From contig NC_037689.1 of assembly GCF_003255815.1 (NCBI RefSeq), forward strand, positions 52,684,875 to 52,748,874: a stretch of DNA of 64,000 nt, read 5' to 3'. The position numbers and the translations under genes were made by a program. Every line of letters begins with the position of its first letter. Position 1 is the stretch's first letter. This DNA comes from Theropithecus gelada. Taxonomy: Eukaryota > Chordata > Mammalia > Primates > Cercopithecidae. Positions 1 to 15,092 of the stretch are shown here, piece after piece. The notes beneath the pieces were generated by a model. It made no database searches and was not told the origin of the DNA. It saw only the letters and a list, made by a program, of their open reading frames with translations.

Positions 1-748
1 GTATCCAGCCTCCCTACGCTGCCTGAAGATAGTGGTGTTTCTCGGTTTATGACTGTATTAATGGTAGAGCTAAGCTGGCTGTCAGTTATGATGCTTCACT
101 CCACATGGATTAGTAGTAACATACTATGACAGAACTTAGAATTTATTGTAATTCAATGGTATTTTATAAACACAGCCCTGGCCTAGGACTGACTAAACAC
201 TAAATACTGTATCTGCATTTTTCTATTAAGATTGCACTGGCCAGGCACAGTGGCTTACATCTGTAATCCCAGCACTTTGGGAGGCCGAGGGGGGTGGATC
301 ACGAGATCAGGAGATCAAGACCATCGTGACTAACACGGTGAAACCCCGTCTCTACTAAAAATAGAAAAAATTAGCTGGGCGTGGTGACACATGCCTGTAG
401 TCCCAGCTGCTTGGGAGGCTGAGGCAGGAGAATCGCTTGAACTCGGGAGGCGGAGGTTGCAATGAGCCAAGATTGTGCAACTGCACTCCAGCCTGGGCAA
501 CAGAGCGAGACTCCATCTCAAAAAAAAAAAAAAAAAGATTGCTCTAAGTACATTTTCTTCTAGGCTGATTTCTAAAACATTCCATGAAGATATATGATTT
601 TTGTTAACTTTAGGAACTTTTATAAAACTATAATATAATGACTTTTTTGGACTAAATTATATGTCAGTTTTGATCATTTGTATTATTAATGTTTCATTAT
701 TTGCTTTCAATAAAATTGTCTTACTATTCATTCTCCCTTCAACTCTAG
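1..748 (+). other. GK intron (3' part)
   Basis: The intron enters from the left edge. I see no exon in it: translations do not match the preceding glycerol kinase segment. It holds one Alu (239-535) and AT-rich unique DNA, and ends in a pyrimidine-rich acceptor with AG at 747-748. Confidence 0.8.
239..535 (+). mobile_element. Alu (AluY-like), sense
   Basis: Complete dimeric Alu with an A16-18 tail. The target-site duplication AAGATTGC lies just before the element and again after the tail. The 'catcgtgactaacacggtg' stretch is Y-like. Confidence 0.93.
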
Positions 749-791
749 GTATGGAACAGGATGTTTCTTACTATGTAATACAGGCCATAAG
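749..791 (+). CDS. GK: GK coding exon 1 of window
   Basis: 43 nt; acceptor ...ctctag, donor gttggt. It starts with the third base of a split codon and then encodes 14 residues, [14 protein letters not shown]. The Gly-Thr-Gly turn contacts the ATP phosphates in FGGY kinases. Confidence 0.95.
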
Positions 792-3700
792 GTTGGTTCT
801 TTAAATTAAAAAATTGATAAAAGTCTTTAAGTTCATATAAATAATGCTTGAACATAATTTGCTATTAAATTACTTTTAGTCTTTAGCTTTTACTTAATCT
901 TTATCAGGGTTTAATTTAGAGCTCAATACAAAATTTGAATGGTTCTAATAAGAACCATTTTAGGCTTTTTGAATTTTATATGTGTGTTTTTAATTGTGTT
1001 GGTGGGAAATCTAGACTGAGACCTCATCAAATTCTTAATGCAAATCTAATTTGAAACAAGGAATAAACTTTTTATAAGGCTGAAATGTGTTCTTAATTCT
1101 GATCATTTTGACTATTTTTTAAAATTGGTTTATTGATTGCATTATTTTGTACCTATGTTATTATAACTTTAAAAAAATGTTCTCATGTTATCTTTTCATT
1201 TTCCACTACTGAAATCTTTTTTTTTTTTTTTTCTTTCCTACAGTGTGTATTTTCTGATCATGGCCTTCTCACCACAGTGGCTTACAAACTTGGCAGAGAC
1301 AAACCAGTATATTATGCTTTGGAAGTAAGTTCTTTTTAATCAATATGGATAATATGACAAACATTCAAAGCTAATAAAAATTACAGTGTTTTCTAACACT
1401 TTTCTGGTAAATCTTAATACAGAAGACTCAAAAAGTTCTGCTTTCTTGGCATTTGATTGAGTTGAAGGAACCTGAGACTGACCTGGGTGTCAGGACTCAC
1501 AGGAGACCTTGATTAGATTGGTTCCTCAGTTCTTATGCCAATTAATTGTGTCACCTTAGGCATATTACTTGACAGCTCTACAATGTAAGGTTTTTTTTTT
1601 TTTTTCAATCTCTAAAGTTTAATTGGATTAACGTGCTAACATTTCTTTCATCTTGAAAATTCTTTGTTTTTATAAATAAAATGCTCCAGTGTTCCAAAGA
1701 GAACCCTGGGCACAAAAAAGCAGAATAACTCTTTTCACTTGTCTCCTCATAAAAATAAATTTTGTGTAACATTTTGATATAGAAAAGAAAGTGAGGAGAT
1801 TTATACCACTTATCACTGGAAACATTTGTTTCAAACATGTTTGTATGTTATAGTAGGAATATGCCAGCCTAAGCCTGTAGGATATGGTAAGTTTGTGTTA
1901 GAAACGTTTATTTATAAAGTCAAAGAAATAGTATTCTTTTTGTAAAATTAGATACATTTCTTATAAGCGTTTCTATATAATTAATTTTGAAATGGCTACC
2001 TTATAATGCACAAGTATACACGTGATCTGCAAACTTATTGAGGCTCATTTTTGGAGTGTCTGATAATAATTTGGTCACAAGTTAAAGACTTCTAGTTAGA
2101 GTTAAAACATTTTATTAGTCATTATGCCTAGCACATGAAGAATATTAGTTTATTTCTATTTTTCTCCCTTCCCCAACCCATAAACACTATAATATCTGCC
2201 CCAGCTCCTTTTCTATGGATGGAAGCATTTGTGAAAACTTAGTCTGTATATTAAAGGTATCTTAACACTTCTCAGAACTTAAAATCCTACAAGCCCTCTC
2301 CCTTTCTACTTTCCATCTGTGGAGAGTGCATAGCACAACAATAGGCACATAAAATATGCACTTGATAAGTGTTACCTATAATATGATAAGAAGAATATGA
2401 TTCTGCCTTTTTTCTTCTTGCATAGGAGACAATTAGTGCTTTAGAATTACAGGTGCCTTTGACCTGGGACAGGCCTCAGGGACAGGGGTCACCGGGTCTT
2501 AACTCCCCTCCCAATATGAAAAGCCTTCTCCTGTCTCCTTTACCAGTCCTTTACCAGTAGCCATCCAGCTTCTATCTGAAGACAGCACCCAAAGTTGCTT
2601 CTTAATAACACCTCTAGCATTGGACCTGCATTGGTTGTCAAAAGCGTTCCAACATTAGAGGCTGCAGTCAGTTTCTCTGGGTCTTCCTCCTCCAGGGTAA
2701 ACTGACCCAATGCCTTGATCTCACATGGTTTATGGATGCTTTATAGTTCTGAGCTCCCTTCATTGGGTGCATTGCAATTCATGTCGTCCAGAATGGAATA
2801 TAATATTCTACATCTAATCTGACCTGTACTCAATCAATAGGGTGATTTGTGCCTCTCCTGCCATAAGCACTACTTTTGCTTTTCTAGCCTGAGAGTTCAT
2901 TAATTTAGACTAATAACCCCTTCATATTATTGGCCCTGGGAGGATATGCTAAAAAACCTAGCTTGTTTTCAAATGAATCATTGTCAAACCAAGTCTGCTT
3001 CGTTCTGTATTTGTGTAGTTTTTTTGTTAAATCTAAATTCAGGTCTTTGTTTCTTCCTGTTTAATTTCATAATAGTGATTTTAGCCTATTCCTATATAGT
3101 CTGAATTCGTTTTCATTCTTTACTGTTACTCTTTCAGTTTTGTCTCATCTAGAGATTTAACAGGCATATGCTTTATGATTTTGTTTCAATTTATGTAATG
3201 CTTTTAGATGCTTAGAATTGTAAAAGCTGAGAGAGACACTAGATCATATGACAATATACTTAGTTACACCCTCCTATCCCCATGTTTTACACGTGAGGAA
3301 ACTGAGATTAGAAAAGTGAAATTGGACTCCCTTGGCCAAGTAACTTTTGACAACAGTAAGTAGCAGATCCAGGATGCACATCCAGATGCTTGGACATCAA
3401 AACCTTGATGCCTAGGCCACCCTGCTGTACCATTTCCTTCCTTGTAAGTCTGGAAGTTCTGGGCTCCAGTCTACCAAGCCCAGTGTTGTTGTCCCTGCAT
3501 CTAGCTTATGTCCTTTCCTTCATCTGCTAACCTAGCAGTCTCAGCAACAACAACAGCACACATACGCATACTAATGTTAACGGTGTAGTTAGAATTTTTT
3601 TCTTTATGTTTTCTTACCTTTTTTTTTTTACAATTAACAAACATTTAAAAAAATTAAATTAAACCAAACCAAAAAACAAGGGTGGGGAATAATGCTAGAT

Positions 3701-6700
3701 TGGTAAGACTTTTTATCAGTAAACTCATGCTAATTTCACTTGGTCATACTAATTCATTTTTTTGTAAATGCTTACGAAGTATATATTTAATAATATTGTC
3801 TTTCATTTGATCGACTGTTGTTAGGCTTAGAAGTTGGAGATAGGAACATTTTAGTCTTTATGCTCTTTAAAACCTGAGACTATAGCTACCCATCTTCAGT
3901 CTTTTAGTCTTTTTTCATTCTTCCTCTGCTGATTTGGGAGGAATAAGAAGTATTTCTATGTTTTTATTTTGGTGATTTTTTTTTTCTTTTGTGTATACCC
4001 TTAGATTTTTAAGACATTATTTAACCATATATTTTTCTAAGCGTGTATGTCATTGTTTGATATTTTTAATCTCCCAACCATGATGAGGACCTCTAATATT
4101 TTATTCTACCTCCTTCATCACCAATCGTGTTATTTTGTTTAAAGCTTTCATTTCCCCCATTTTGTTCAACATGCAATAATTACTATTGTTTACTTTGCAG
4201 TCCACAATAAATCATATTTATTGACTTATTTTTCTTAGTTTTCTGTGTCCAGTATCATTTCTTTCGTCTCATACCTTTTTTATTCCCATCTACTTTTTTT
4301 TTTCTTCTTTTTTTTTGCTGAGGGGCATCCTTCTATATTTCTTTTAGTAATAGTGTGGGATAGTAAGCCTATTCTTTTTAGGTTTGTCTTTATTTTGCCC
4401 TCACTCTAAGGATTAGTATAAAAGCCTATATTAATTGTTTTTCCCACATCCCTTCTGGCCATTTTCGATGCTGATGAGACCTCTGCTGTTAATATGTGGT
4501 TCATTTGTAGATAATCTGGTTTATTGTCTGGGAGTTTCTAACATTATCTCTTTATCATTGATGTTCTATAGTTTTACTATGATATGCCTGGGTTTGGATT
4601 TATTTTTATTTATCCTGTTAGGTACTTGGATCCAAGTCTGTCTTCAGATCTGGAAAGTTCTCAGCAATTATCTCTTCAAATATTGCTCCTCTACCATTAC
4701 CTCCATCCTCTTCTGGAATTGCTATTGGATGAATATTGGAACCTTTCAACCCATCATCCATGTCTCTTAACTGCCCTTTTATAATTTTTTAATCTCTTTG
4801 TTTCTCTGTGCTGCGTCCCTGGTGAGTTTCTCAGTATCTACCTTCCATTTCCAAGTTCTCTCTTTAAAACAAACAAGACAAAACATAAAAGCCTTTTTTG
4901 TATTGTGAAATATAAGACACATACAGAAAAATGCATTAAATATCAATGTACAACTCGAAAAATTACTATAAAGTCTCATGTAACTTGTTCCTAGAACGCT
5001 GCCAATCCCAAGAACCTCTATTTGCCCCTGATCACAACTTCCTCCCTCTCCCTGAGATAAACATCAGCCTGACTTTTATCATAATCACTTCCTTGCTTTT
5101 CTTTGTAGTTCTAACACTTAAATGTGCAGCCCTGAACACCAGAGTTTAGTTTTGCATGTGTTTAATATTTGATATATTAAAAATATAAAAGAGGAGAGAG
5201 AGAGCATGTGCATGCGTATCTCAGTCACTTAGTATATATTTTTTTTGTATTTTTTGATCTGGCTTCTTTCAGTCAACATTATGTTTGTGAGATTCATCCA
5301 CAGTATTATACATAGCTGTTTTTTTCATTCCTTCTTATTGCTATATGAAATTATTGAAGTTCAGTATTTATTCAGCTGTTGATGATATTCGAGTGGTTTT
5401 CAGTATTTGGCTATTATGAAAAATGCTGCTATGAACATTTTTGTATATGCCTCCTGATGTAAATATATTCACCTTTGTGTAGGAGTAGAATTTCTAGGCC
5501 ATAGATTATGTGTGTCTTCACTTTGAGTAGATAATGCAAACCATTTTTCGCAGTAGATGTGGCAAGTTACACTCCTACCAGCAATGTGGGGGAGTGCTAA
5601 TTTACTCATCATCTCTATCTAGTCTAGAGTTTACCCCATCTATTACATTTTTCATCTTATTTAATATTTTCATTTCTATAGTTTTTATTTGGTTATTTTT
5701 CACATCCACCTGATTTTGTTTCAGTTCTCTGTTTTTATTTTGATTCTTAATTTCATGTTTGTTTGTTTTTAAAATGGAACTCATTTCCTAATTTATCTCC
5801 GAATACTTAAAGCATACGTATTTTAAAATCTGTGTTAGGCCAGAATGAACTCTAGTCCAGCTATTAAGTTTGTTGGATTTCTTTCTTTCTTTTTTTTTTG
5901 AGACGGAGTCTTGCTCTGTCGCCCAGGCTGGAATGCAGTGGCCCCATCTCGGCTCACTGCAAGCTCCGCCTCCCGGGTTCATGCCATTCTCCTCCCTCAG
6001 CTGGGACTACACGCGCCCGCCACCACACCCGGCTAATTTTTTGTATTTTTAGTAGAGATGGGGTTTCGCCGTGTTAACCAGGATGGTCTCGACCTCATGA
6101 CCTCGTGATCCGCCCGCCTCGGCCTCCCAAAGTGCTGGGATTACAGGCGTGAGCCACCGCACCCGGCCTTGTTGGATTTCTTAATACAAGAGTTCTTCAT
6201 ATAATTTAGAATTGTCACTTCCAGCCTTGTCTTCCATTAAGCCATATAGCCTCAGTCAGCAAATACACACTTGCTTATTTTTCTAACATTCCTACACAAG
6301 TAAGAGAGCGCCACCTAGCCCCTGGCTTCAAGCATTGAGCCTGATTCTTTCTATTCCCTGTCTTACACAAAACATTTTGGACCCCTTTCTTCTGGAGGAA
6401 CCAGTTCCCAGCCACCACTCCTACTCCCTGACACATATAGAAAAATAAATCAGAAGCCATCATGCTCGTGGCTTCAGTCCTGTTTGGTTATGTGTTTCCG
6501 TGTCTGTCCACATAGATGTTATTCTGTATTTGAGTCAGCATGTTGTTTCAGTTTTCTCTTTTATATAGTGTCTGTTATCCTCTGTGGTTAGAACAAAGGG
6601 GATTTTTGAAGTACAAACTCATTATTTCTGCTCATGTAAGCATCTGCATCTTCTTTTTCATCACCAAGAGAACTCTTTTTCTCTCTCTGAAGCCCCTGGC

Positions 6701-9700
6701 AGGTGATACTAAGGCCTGACATTTTAACACCTCTAAATTCTCATTTTCAATATTTGTAAAAAGAAATTGGTGTTCATGATCCTTAAGTTGTTCTGTGACA
6801 TTAAACTCATATTAAACTGGTTAAATTTGTCCCACCCTTTCTAGTTGGAAAATATTTCTCAGTAGTGGAAGAGACTGGAGCAAAATAGAGCCACTGAATG
6901 GTTCTGCCTTCCCTCTGGCATCCTTGTTCCCCTTCTTTTTCCAAATACTGTTTCACAACACAAAAATCCTTTTGGGAACTTTTAATGATTATGAACTTGA
7001 GCTTATGACTTGAGACTTCCATGTTCTGTGTTTTGTCACTAGAATATAGATTTCCCGAGGCCAGGGTACTTGTCTATCTTGTTTACCACTCTGTCCCAGC
7101 AGGCTGGCAGATAATACGTACCCATTAAATATTGTTTAAATACAGAATCCTATGTTAGGCCATTTTTTTTTCTTTTTAAATATGAACTTCAAAGAGGGTT
7201 CCCTATATCGCCTTATTGGTTTCTTTAAATGTCTCTTCCCCTATTTTTTCTTTGGTATGGTTTAACGATTATAGCATTAAGATTTCCTTTTTAGAGTTTT
7301 TCATCCTTCTTGAGCTAAATCCCGATTTTAGGTATAAACCTATGTAGTAGATTATCTATTGCTGTGTAACAAGATTACCACAAACTTAAGTGGCTTAAAA
7401 CAACACATGTGTTGTTTCTCAGTTCCCATGGGTTCAGAATCCAGGCACAGCTTAGCTCGGTACCCTGCTCGGAGTCTCACAGGGCTGTAGTCAAGGTGTT
7501 GACTGAGGCTCTTCTGTCATCTGAGGTTTAATCTGCTTCCAGGTTCATTCAGGTTATTGGCAAAATTCAGTTCCTTGTGGTTGTCTGCTTCCTTAAAGTC
7601 AGGATGGGAGGGAATATATCCAGCAAGACAGGCACAGTAAATCATGTAATGGAAGCACATACACATCACCACACATATCCCATCACTTTTGACATGTACT
7701 GTTGGGTAGAAGAAAGTCACAGATATCACCACACTCAAGAGGCGGTGATTATGCAAGGGTATGAACATCAAGAGGCAGGGATCATGGGAGCCACCTTAAT
7801 TAAAAGTCTATCTGCCACAAGCATGTAAACATTGTTTATGAACTTTTACAATGTTCTTTCTTGAAAAGTATACTTTCTGAGCAATAAATGCTTTTAATTG
7901 TAGTTCCCCAACTTGTTACTGAAGTATTAATGAAATCTGTCACATTTCAAAAATAATGTTGCTCCAATTCAACTCTTCCTTTTCTCTATGCAATTAAAAA
8001 TGCTATAGAGTTAGACACTGCATTTGTAATATAATATATACAAATTAACTACATTATAAATTATATATGTACAGATACATGGCACTGTAGTATACACAAA
8101 ACTGTGTTTGCTATGCCTGATGGATGATTGTAAGCAATTTAGGGTAATCTTTACTTTACGTGATTTTTCTTCATACTCACCAATTTTCACCCTAATTGCC
8201 TTGTAAGCTACAATTCTACTGCATCCTGAAATATCCTGCTTTATTTTTATACTGTTAGTGGCAGTGGCATTCATGTCAAGGAGCTTTCGAAGAAAAATGT
8301 GTTTGCCTGCTATGACATTACATCAGATCTACTTGATTATTTTTAATTCAATCTTCGTATAGCTTATTTCTTAGCCTTTCACTTTCCAGGCTACGTGTCT
8401 AGTTTTAAAATAATTTATTCCTCTTGCCCTGTTATAATTTAATCCATTATTCTTTACACCCTCTCACTTTCATTGCATCTCCCTTAGTATACAACTGTTA
8501 GGCTTGCATGCATCTTTTCCAGGGAGTCATAACCTAGAACAAGGGCTGATTCAAATTTGTAGATGATATACTAAAGAGTTGGATCTTTATACTTAGGATG
8601 TAACTTATGGCAACTTAATTGATAACAAATAGACAGTCACCTTCTATTTATCACTTTAGGCTTTGGCTGCTATACTCTTTTCCTGTCCAACTTTGAAGCA
8701 TTATACCATCTTCCTTTTTTTTTTTTTTTTTTGAGATGGAGTCTAGCTCTGTCGCCCTGGCTGGAGTGCAGTGGCTGGATCTCAGCTCACTGCAAGCTCC
8801 GCCTCCCGGGTTGAGGCCATTCTCCTGCCTCAGCCTCCCGAGTAGCTGGGACTACAGGTGCCCGCCACCTTGCCCGGCTAGTTTTTTGTATTTTTTAGTA
8901 GAGACGGGGTTTCACCGTGTTAGCCAGGATGGTCTCGATCTCCTGACCTCGTGATCTGCCCGTCTCGGTCTCCCAAAGTGCCGGGATTACAGGCTTGAGC
9001 CACCGCTCCCGGCCAACCATCTTCCATTTTATTTCCTGCCTCTGAATTCAGAAGACCACATGTCTTTTGTGAATTTAGAGGTGTCTCTCATTTTTATTTC
9101 TTTAAAAGCTAAATCATACCATGTATTATATCCTGACAGCAAAATTATTTACTTTTTTCAGATAAGTGTTTTTATCTACCTTTTATTGTGTTATATTGAA
9201 ACTAGTCACTTCTGTATATTCCTGATGACAGAATTTAAAACAATTATCTCCTGGAGCCTTAACAGTAACTATGTATTTTTTTTCTTTTGTTTTAATCTAA
9301 ATGATACTCTGATTCTCAACTAGTTACCTCTAATCAAAACCTTGATTTTCCTTTTGCTAAAATCATATTGCTTCCTCTTAAAAATATGGTGTAAGCATGT
9401 CACATCCTATCTTTTTCAATGGAAATGAGGTATATCAGCATGTGGTTTCCTGGAGTATAAAGTCCCACCAGCTGTGCCACAAAATCACTTTACTAGACTC
9501 CTAGCACAGTGGCTTCTAAAAATTCATAGTTTAACTCTACTTGCCTAAAACAATTATGTATGCATTTCTTGTTAGATGCCATTTAAGGGCAGTGTCTTTG
9601 AGAGTATAAGGAGGAGGGACACCTGTTTTTGTTTTTGTTTTTCAATTAGGTCTAGAATTATACTGCCCATGGCAGCCATGGCCACATGCAGCTATTGAGC

Positions 9701-12700
9701 ACTGGAAATGTGGCTAGTCTTAACTGAGATGTGCTGTTAAGTGTAAAGTATATACCAGACTTCAAAGATAGTACAAAAAAAAATCTCAATAATTTAATAT
9801 TGATTTCATGTTGAAATTATTTTTTTAATACACTGGGTTAAATAAAATATTAATTTTACCTTACTTTTACCTTTTTAATGTGGCAAAAATGTAAATTACA
9901 TATGTGACTCATTTTATATTTCTATTGGACAGCACTGGTCTAGAAACTCTTACATATTTACTAATATTTGGCAGCTGCTATCTCTGAATTGTCTGTTTCC
10001 AAAGGAAATTTGAGAGTAAAGTTCTTAAATCTCTTTAAACCAAAATTTTACTTAGTTCTCTTGAATGATCCCTCTAAGTACCTAAATATGTAAATGTGTC
10101 AAACTTAATAAGTACAACGAGTTCTTTTAGGCAGGGAATGAGCTGTGTTAGAGTCCCTTGTAAGGTATTTGTTGAATTGTTTTTGTCCCATTTTTAAAGC
10201 CTTGTCATATTTGCACAGCTATGTCAGATCTGTTCCTCAAATACTTTTTGTGGTTAAAAAGCCATTTTATGTATGTAGTAATACAGAGTACTGTATGTAT
10301 GTCTACATATATAAAAATGTGTAAACGTATAAACAGAATACAGGCATTCTGTAGGTTTGCAGTAACATAGTAACTTCTCATAGAAGCTATGAATGATGGA
10401 ATATGCCAGCATATTCATTCTCTAGTTTACTTGCATCTTGACAACTGACAATAAGAAGGCATTACCATTTGTAATTCAGTTAATAGAAATGGGGACAGGT
10501 CCCTACATTTAATATCACCTGACATTTGGTTTGGAGTGACTCTGTGGAAGTAATATACATTAATAATCTATATGAATGAACTATCAGAACTAAAAAAATT
10601 TTCTTGGAATTCCTAGTGGTTTGTGCTGGTACTTTTTTTTTTTTTTGCCGTCAGGATTTTTTTATAATAGCTTTATTGAGATATAATTCATATTCCACAC
10701 AATTTACCCTTTTAAAGTATACAGTTCAATGGTTTATAGTAATACTATATTTACAGAGTTTTACAACCGTCACCACTATCTAACTTTAGAACATTGTCAC
10801 CACCCCAGAAAGAAACCCCATAACCACCCCCTATCCCCTAGCCCAGGCAACCACTACTTTCTTTTTCTATGGATTTGTCTGTTCTGGACATTTTATATGA
10901 ATGGGATCATACAATATATGGTCTTCTGTGCCTGGCTTCTTTCACTTTGCATAATGTTTTCAATGCTCATCCATGTTGTAGCATGTATTAAGACATCATT
11001 CCTTTCATAGTCCGATAATACTCCATTGTATAGACATACTGTGTTTTATCTATTCATCAGTCACTGGTGTTTGGCTGATACTTTAACATTAAAAAATTAA
11101 TGAAGTCAATATTCACATTTAGTAAGAACCTTCACATATATTCTCATATTGAGCCTCACAGTAGTTTGTTTAGGTAAGTGTTGTCATAGTCATCATTTTA
11201 TAGGTGAAGAAATGGAGGCTCAGAAAGCCTAAGTAACGTAGGCAAGTTACTTAATTTACTAAGATTAACTTACTAAAGTACTTAGATTAGTTACTAAGAT
11301 TACACAGCAATTAGGTACTAGAACTGGGACTCAAAGCCAGTTTATCCAACTCTAAAATATGTTTTTATCGTTATTGCCACAGCTCTAGGTGATTTTGTTT
11401 TAAAGAAAAATTACAGGCCGGGCGCGGTGGCTCAAGCCTGTAATCCCAGCACTTTGGGAGGCCGAGACGGGTGGATCACGAGGTCAGGAGATCGAGACCA
11501 TCCTGGCTAACACAGTGAAACCCCGTCTCTACTAAAAATACAAAAACTTAGCCGGGCGAGGTGGCAGGCGCCTGTAGTCCCAGCTACTCGGGAGGCTGAG
11601 GCAGGAGAATGGCATGAACCCGGGAGGCAGAGCTTGCAGTGAGCTGAGATCCGGCCACTGCACTCCAGCCTGGGTGACAGAGCGAGACTCCGTCTCAAAA
11701 AAATAAAAAAAAAAAAAAAAAGAAGAGAAAAATTACTCACTAGCTAGCTTCTTTGCTTTTTTATTTTATTTTATTTTTTTTATTTACTATACTGTTAGAT
11801 ATGGGAAACAGACTTGAAAAAACTTTTAATGTGGCCTCTCCCAGTAATTTTATGAATAATATGGCAATATATTTCTAAGTGATAACATACCTCAGTAGCT
11901 TAGCAACAGACAGAAAATTGTTCAAGAAGCAAACTGACCAACAGATCGATGTCCACCTATAGGGACAAATCCAAGGGTGTGCTGGAAGGCTCACTTCTTT
12001 TCCCCATCCCATGAAAAACTTTTATTAGTGACTTAGACAAAACTATGTTTGTATTAGAAGACCTAGTTTATCGTATTTGTCAGAGTCCCAAAATGGAAAC
12101 TGAATTCTGTCCATCTGGTTGTGTCATACACAGAATATGCTCAATAAAAACCTTTGATCGTGATAAAATATGTTCTGTCTTGGATTCCTTTTTTTCTTTA
12201 GGGTTCTGTAGCTATAGCTGGTGCTGTTATTCGCTGGCTAAGAGACAATCTTGGAATTATAAAGACCTCAGAAGAAATTGGTGAGTGTGTTCTAACAAAA
12301 GGTCAGAAAATCTGAAAAATGACACATTTCAGTATTTTATCTTTGCAATCTGTGAATACTTATGCTTTGCCCCAAATGTGATCCATAAATTATATAGATC
12401 CCTAGTATGAGTTTGACTTATACAAAAGACTATTTTGTGAGGACTTATAAAACAAGGAATTGTCATAATTAGTGGTGGTTATTAATAAACTGGCAATGTA
12501 GGGCATAAAAATTATCCAAGTGTAAAATTGAACACTGGAGATTGCCAGAAGCTGCAGATAGAGAAGTTGAGTTAAATTTATCTGATGAGAAAGAGCTTTA
12601 ACTCTTAGATTAGAGTGAGCATTAAAACTCTGGTACCTATAATTTAAGTATTAATACGGCTGTTTTCAGTCTATAGATAATTAGTTTGAGCTTCCCTAGT

Positions 12701-15058
12701 CACTCTTTCATCCGCTTGTTTAACTTTGCCTGAAGGTGAGACAATCAGAAATACATTTCTGATTAGGGACACACTAGAGGCCACTTTTTCATCTCCTAGT
12801 CAGCAACCTTAAAAATAGTGGAAATGAGCTAAAATACCTTAAAGAAACGCATCTGGTTCCTTGATTTCTTGAGCTAAGCTACATTTTAGTGGGGGGTATT
12901 TAATGTGGGAGAAACTCGTTTTTGTTGATCCTAGCATACTACTATAGTTAGCAACATTTTGCTCTACCAATGAATTGGAAACCAAAACCCCTGTCCTAAT
13001 TTTTCTAATTTTTAAAATAGGTGTGCTTATTTAATAATACACAATATTTGTATGATTTTTGTTTTTTTTTTTTTTGTTTTGCTTTGTTTTTAATGATAGA
13101 AAAGCTTGCTAAAGAAGTAGGTACTTCTTATGGCTGCTACTTTGTCCCAGCATTTTCGGGGTTATATGCACCTTATTGGGAGCCCAGTGCAAGAGGGTAA
13201 GTATTGAAAATGTGGTGTGCTTTTGGGGATCTTTATTTATTTACTACAGTCATTAATAACTAATTAGTTTCTTATCTATTTTCAAATAATTATAATGTGT
13301 TGAGAAAACCTTTTATTTTTGGAGAATATAATTTCAGAAACTTTAAGCTCCAAGAAGTTATGAATCAGCTGACAATAACCCCTGCCATATCCATATTCAT
13401 GTTATCTTTTATCTTCAAGATGTCTGCAAGTTGTATAGTGAAGGGACATCATCATAATGAATATTGGTCAGTTTTACGATGCCATCATCTCTTCAAATGC
13501 ATCATAAACTTTTTCATGTATGAATGCAGAATTGTGAAATATAAGGACTTTCTGAGTTACCTAATGATTATATCCAGTTTTCTCTTCCTGGACACTTCTA
13601 TCTATCAAATTTGACCTTTTCATATTTGAGATATTTCAAATTGATTGGTTTATACCATTCTAATCTGAAAATCTTTGTGCGTATTTTTAGGATAATCTGT
13701 GGACTCACTCAGTTCACCAATAAATGCCATATTGCTTTTGCTGCATTAGAAGCTGTTTGTTTCCAAACTCGAGAGGTAACAAATACGGGCCTGTTTTCTT
13801 GTACTTAGTTCACTTTTATCACTCTTAAGTTATATGGTAACACCTGAGCTTTATTCAGTACTGAAAATGTAGTTAATCAAATATTACGGCTACCTAAATA
13901 CTAATCTAAATATAAGCAGGGTTTTTTTTCCCTTTTTCCAGCTGTCATTACCTTCTAAGTTCCTGTTCCCTGTCAGGCACTGAGAATGTTATGGTTGTGG
14001 GGAGGCTGAGTGGCACACATTAGGCAAAGGAAATAGCACAAACATAGGCATCAAGGCAGAAAAACAGGGTACCAAACAGAGTTGTATAGCTTAGCTGAAT
14101 ATCAAGGTGAATGCAGAGGTGTAGTGAGAGAAAAGGTTGGCTGTGAGCAGATCAAAGAGGGCTTAGAAGACTAGAATAAGAAGTCTCAATTTATTCCATA
14201 GGCTCTTGGAAGCCTTGAGAGTTGAGTGGAGGATTGCCATTTTCAGAGATGTTACTATGAAATAGATTTATAACATTAATTGCACTGGTTTATTTAAGAT
14301 TTTGGATGCCATGAATCGAGACTGTGGAATTCCACTCAGTCATTTGCAGGTAGATGGAGGAATGACCAGCAACAAAATTCTTATGCAGCTACAAGCAGAC
14401 ATTCTGTATATTCCAGTAGGTTAGTAAGTCTTCATTCCTTTAAACTCCTGGAGTAATGTTTCTTGGGAAAAACTAGTTCTTTGGGCATATGTAACCACAA
14501 AGATGTTGATGGAACTCTCTCCCCTCAGTGAAGCCCTCGATGCCTGAAACCACTGCACTAGGTGCTGCTATGGCGGCAGGGGCTGCAGAAGGAGTCGGCG
14601 TATGGAGTCTCGAACCCGAGGATTTGTCTGCCGTCACAATGGAGCGGTTTGAACCTCAGATTAATGCTGAGGGTACATTTAAATAATGAAATGTTTAGTG
14701 ATAATACTGTGAAAACGACCTTAGTGCATGGGAGTTTTGTTTTTCTGTTTAGTTAAAAGTTAAGGAACCGGCCGGGCGCGGTGGCTCACGCCTGTAATCC
14801 CAGCACTTTGGGAGGCCAAGGTGGGTGGATCACGAGGTCAGGAGATCCAGACCATCCTGGCTAACATGGTGAAACCCCGTCTCTACTAAAAATACATTAA
14901 AAAAAAAAAATTAGCGGGGCGTGGTGGCGGGCGCCTGTAGTCCCAGCTACTCGGGAGGCTGAGGCAGGAGAATGGCGTGAACCCGGGAGGTGGAGCTTGC
15001 AGTGAGCCGAGATCGCGCCACTGCACTCCAGCCTGGGCGACAGAGCGAGACTCCGTCT

Positions 15059-15092
<34 letters not shown>

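Larger units (their letters stand above)
1325..12201 (+). other. Large GK intron (10.9 kb)
   Basis: The longest intron in the window. It holds MIR, L1M, MLT1, hAT and four Alu elements, annotated separately. The stretches 1325-3210, 3440-4420, 6270-7340, 7820-8700, 9015-9640 and 9946-10650 are AT-rich with no exon or repeat I can name. The 2440-2830 segment is less AT-rich and looks like a decayed repeat, but I could not place it. Confidence 0.85.

Noticed and set aside
4435..4770. 111-codon open frame with apparent membrane segments
   Set aside because: It is the reverse reading of an old L1 fragment; Leu/Phe richness reflects T-rich DNA.
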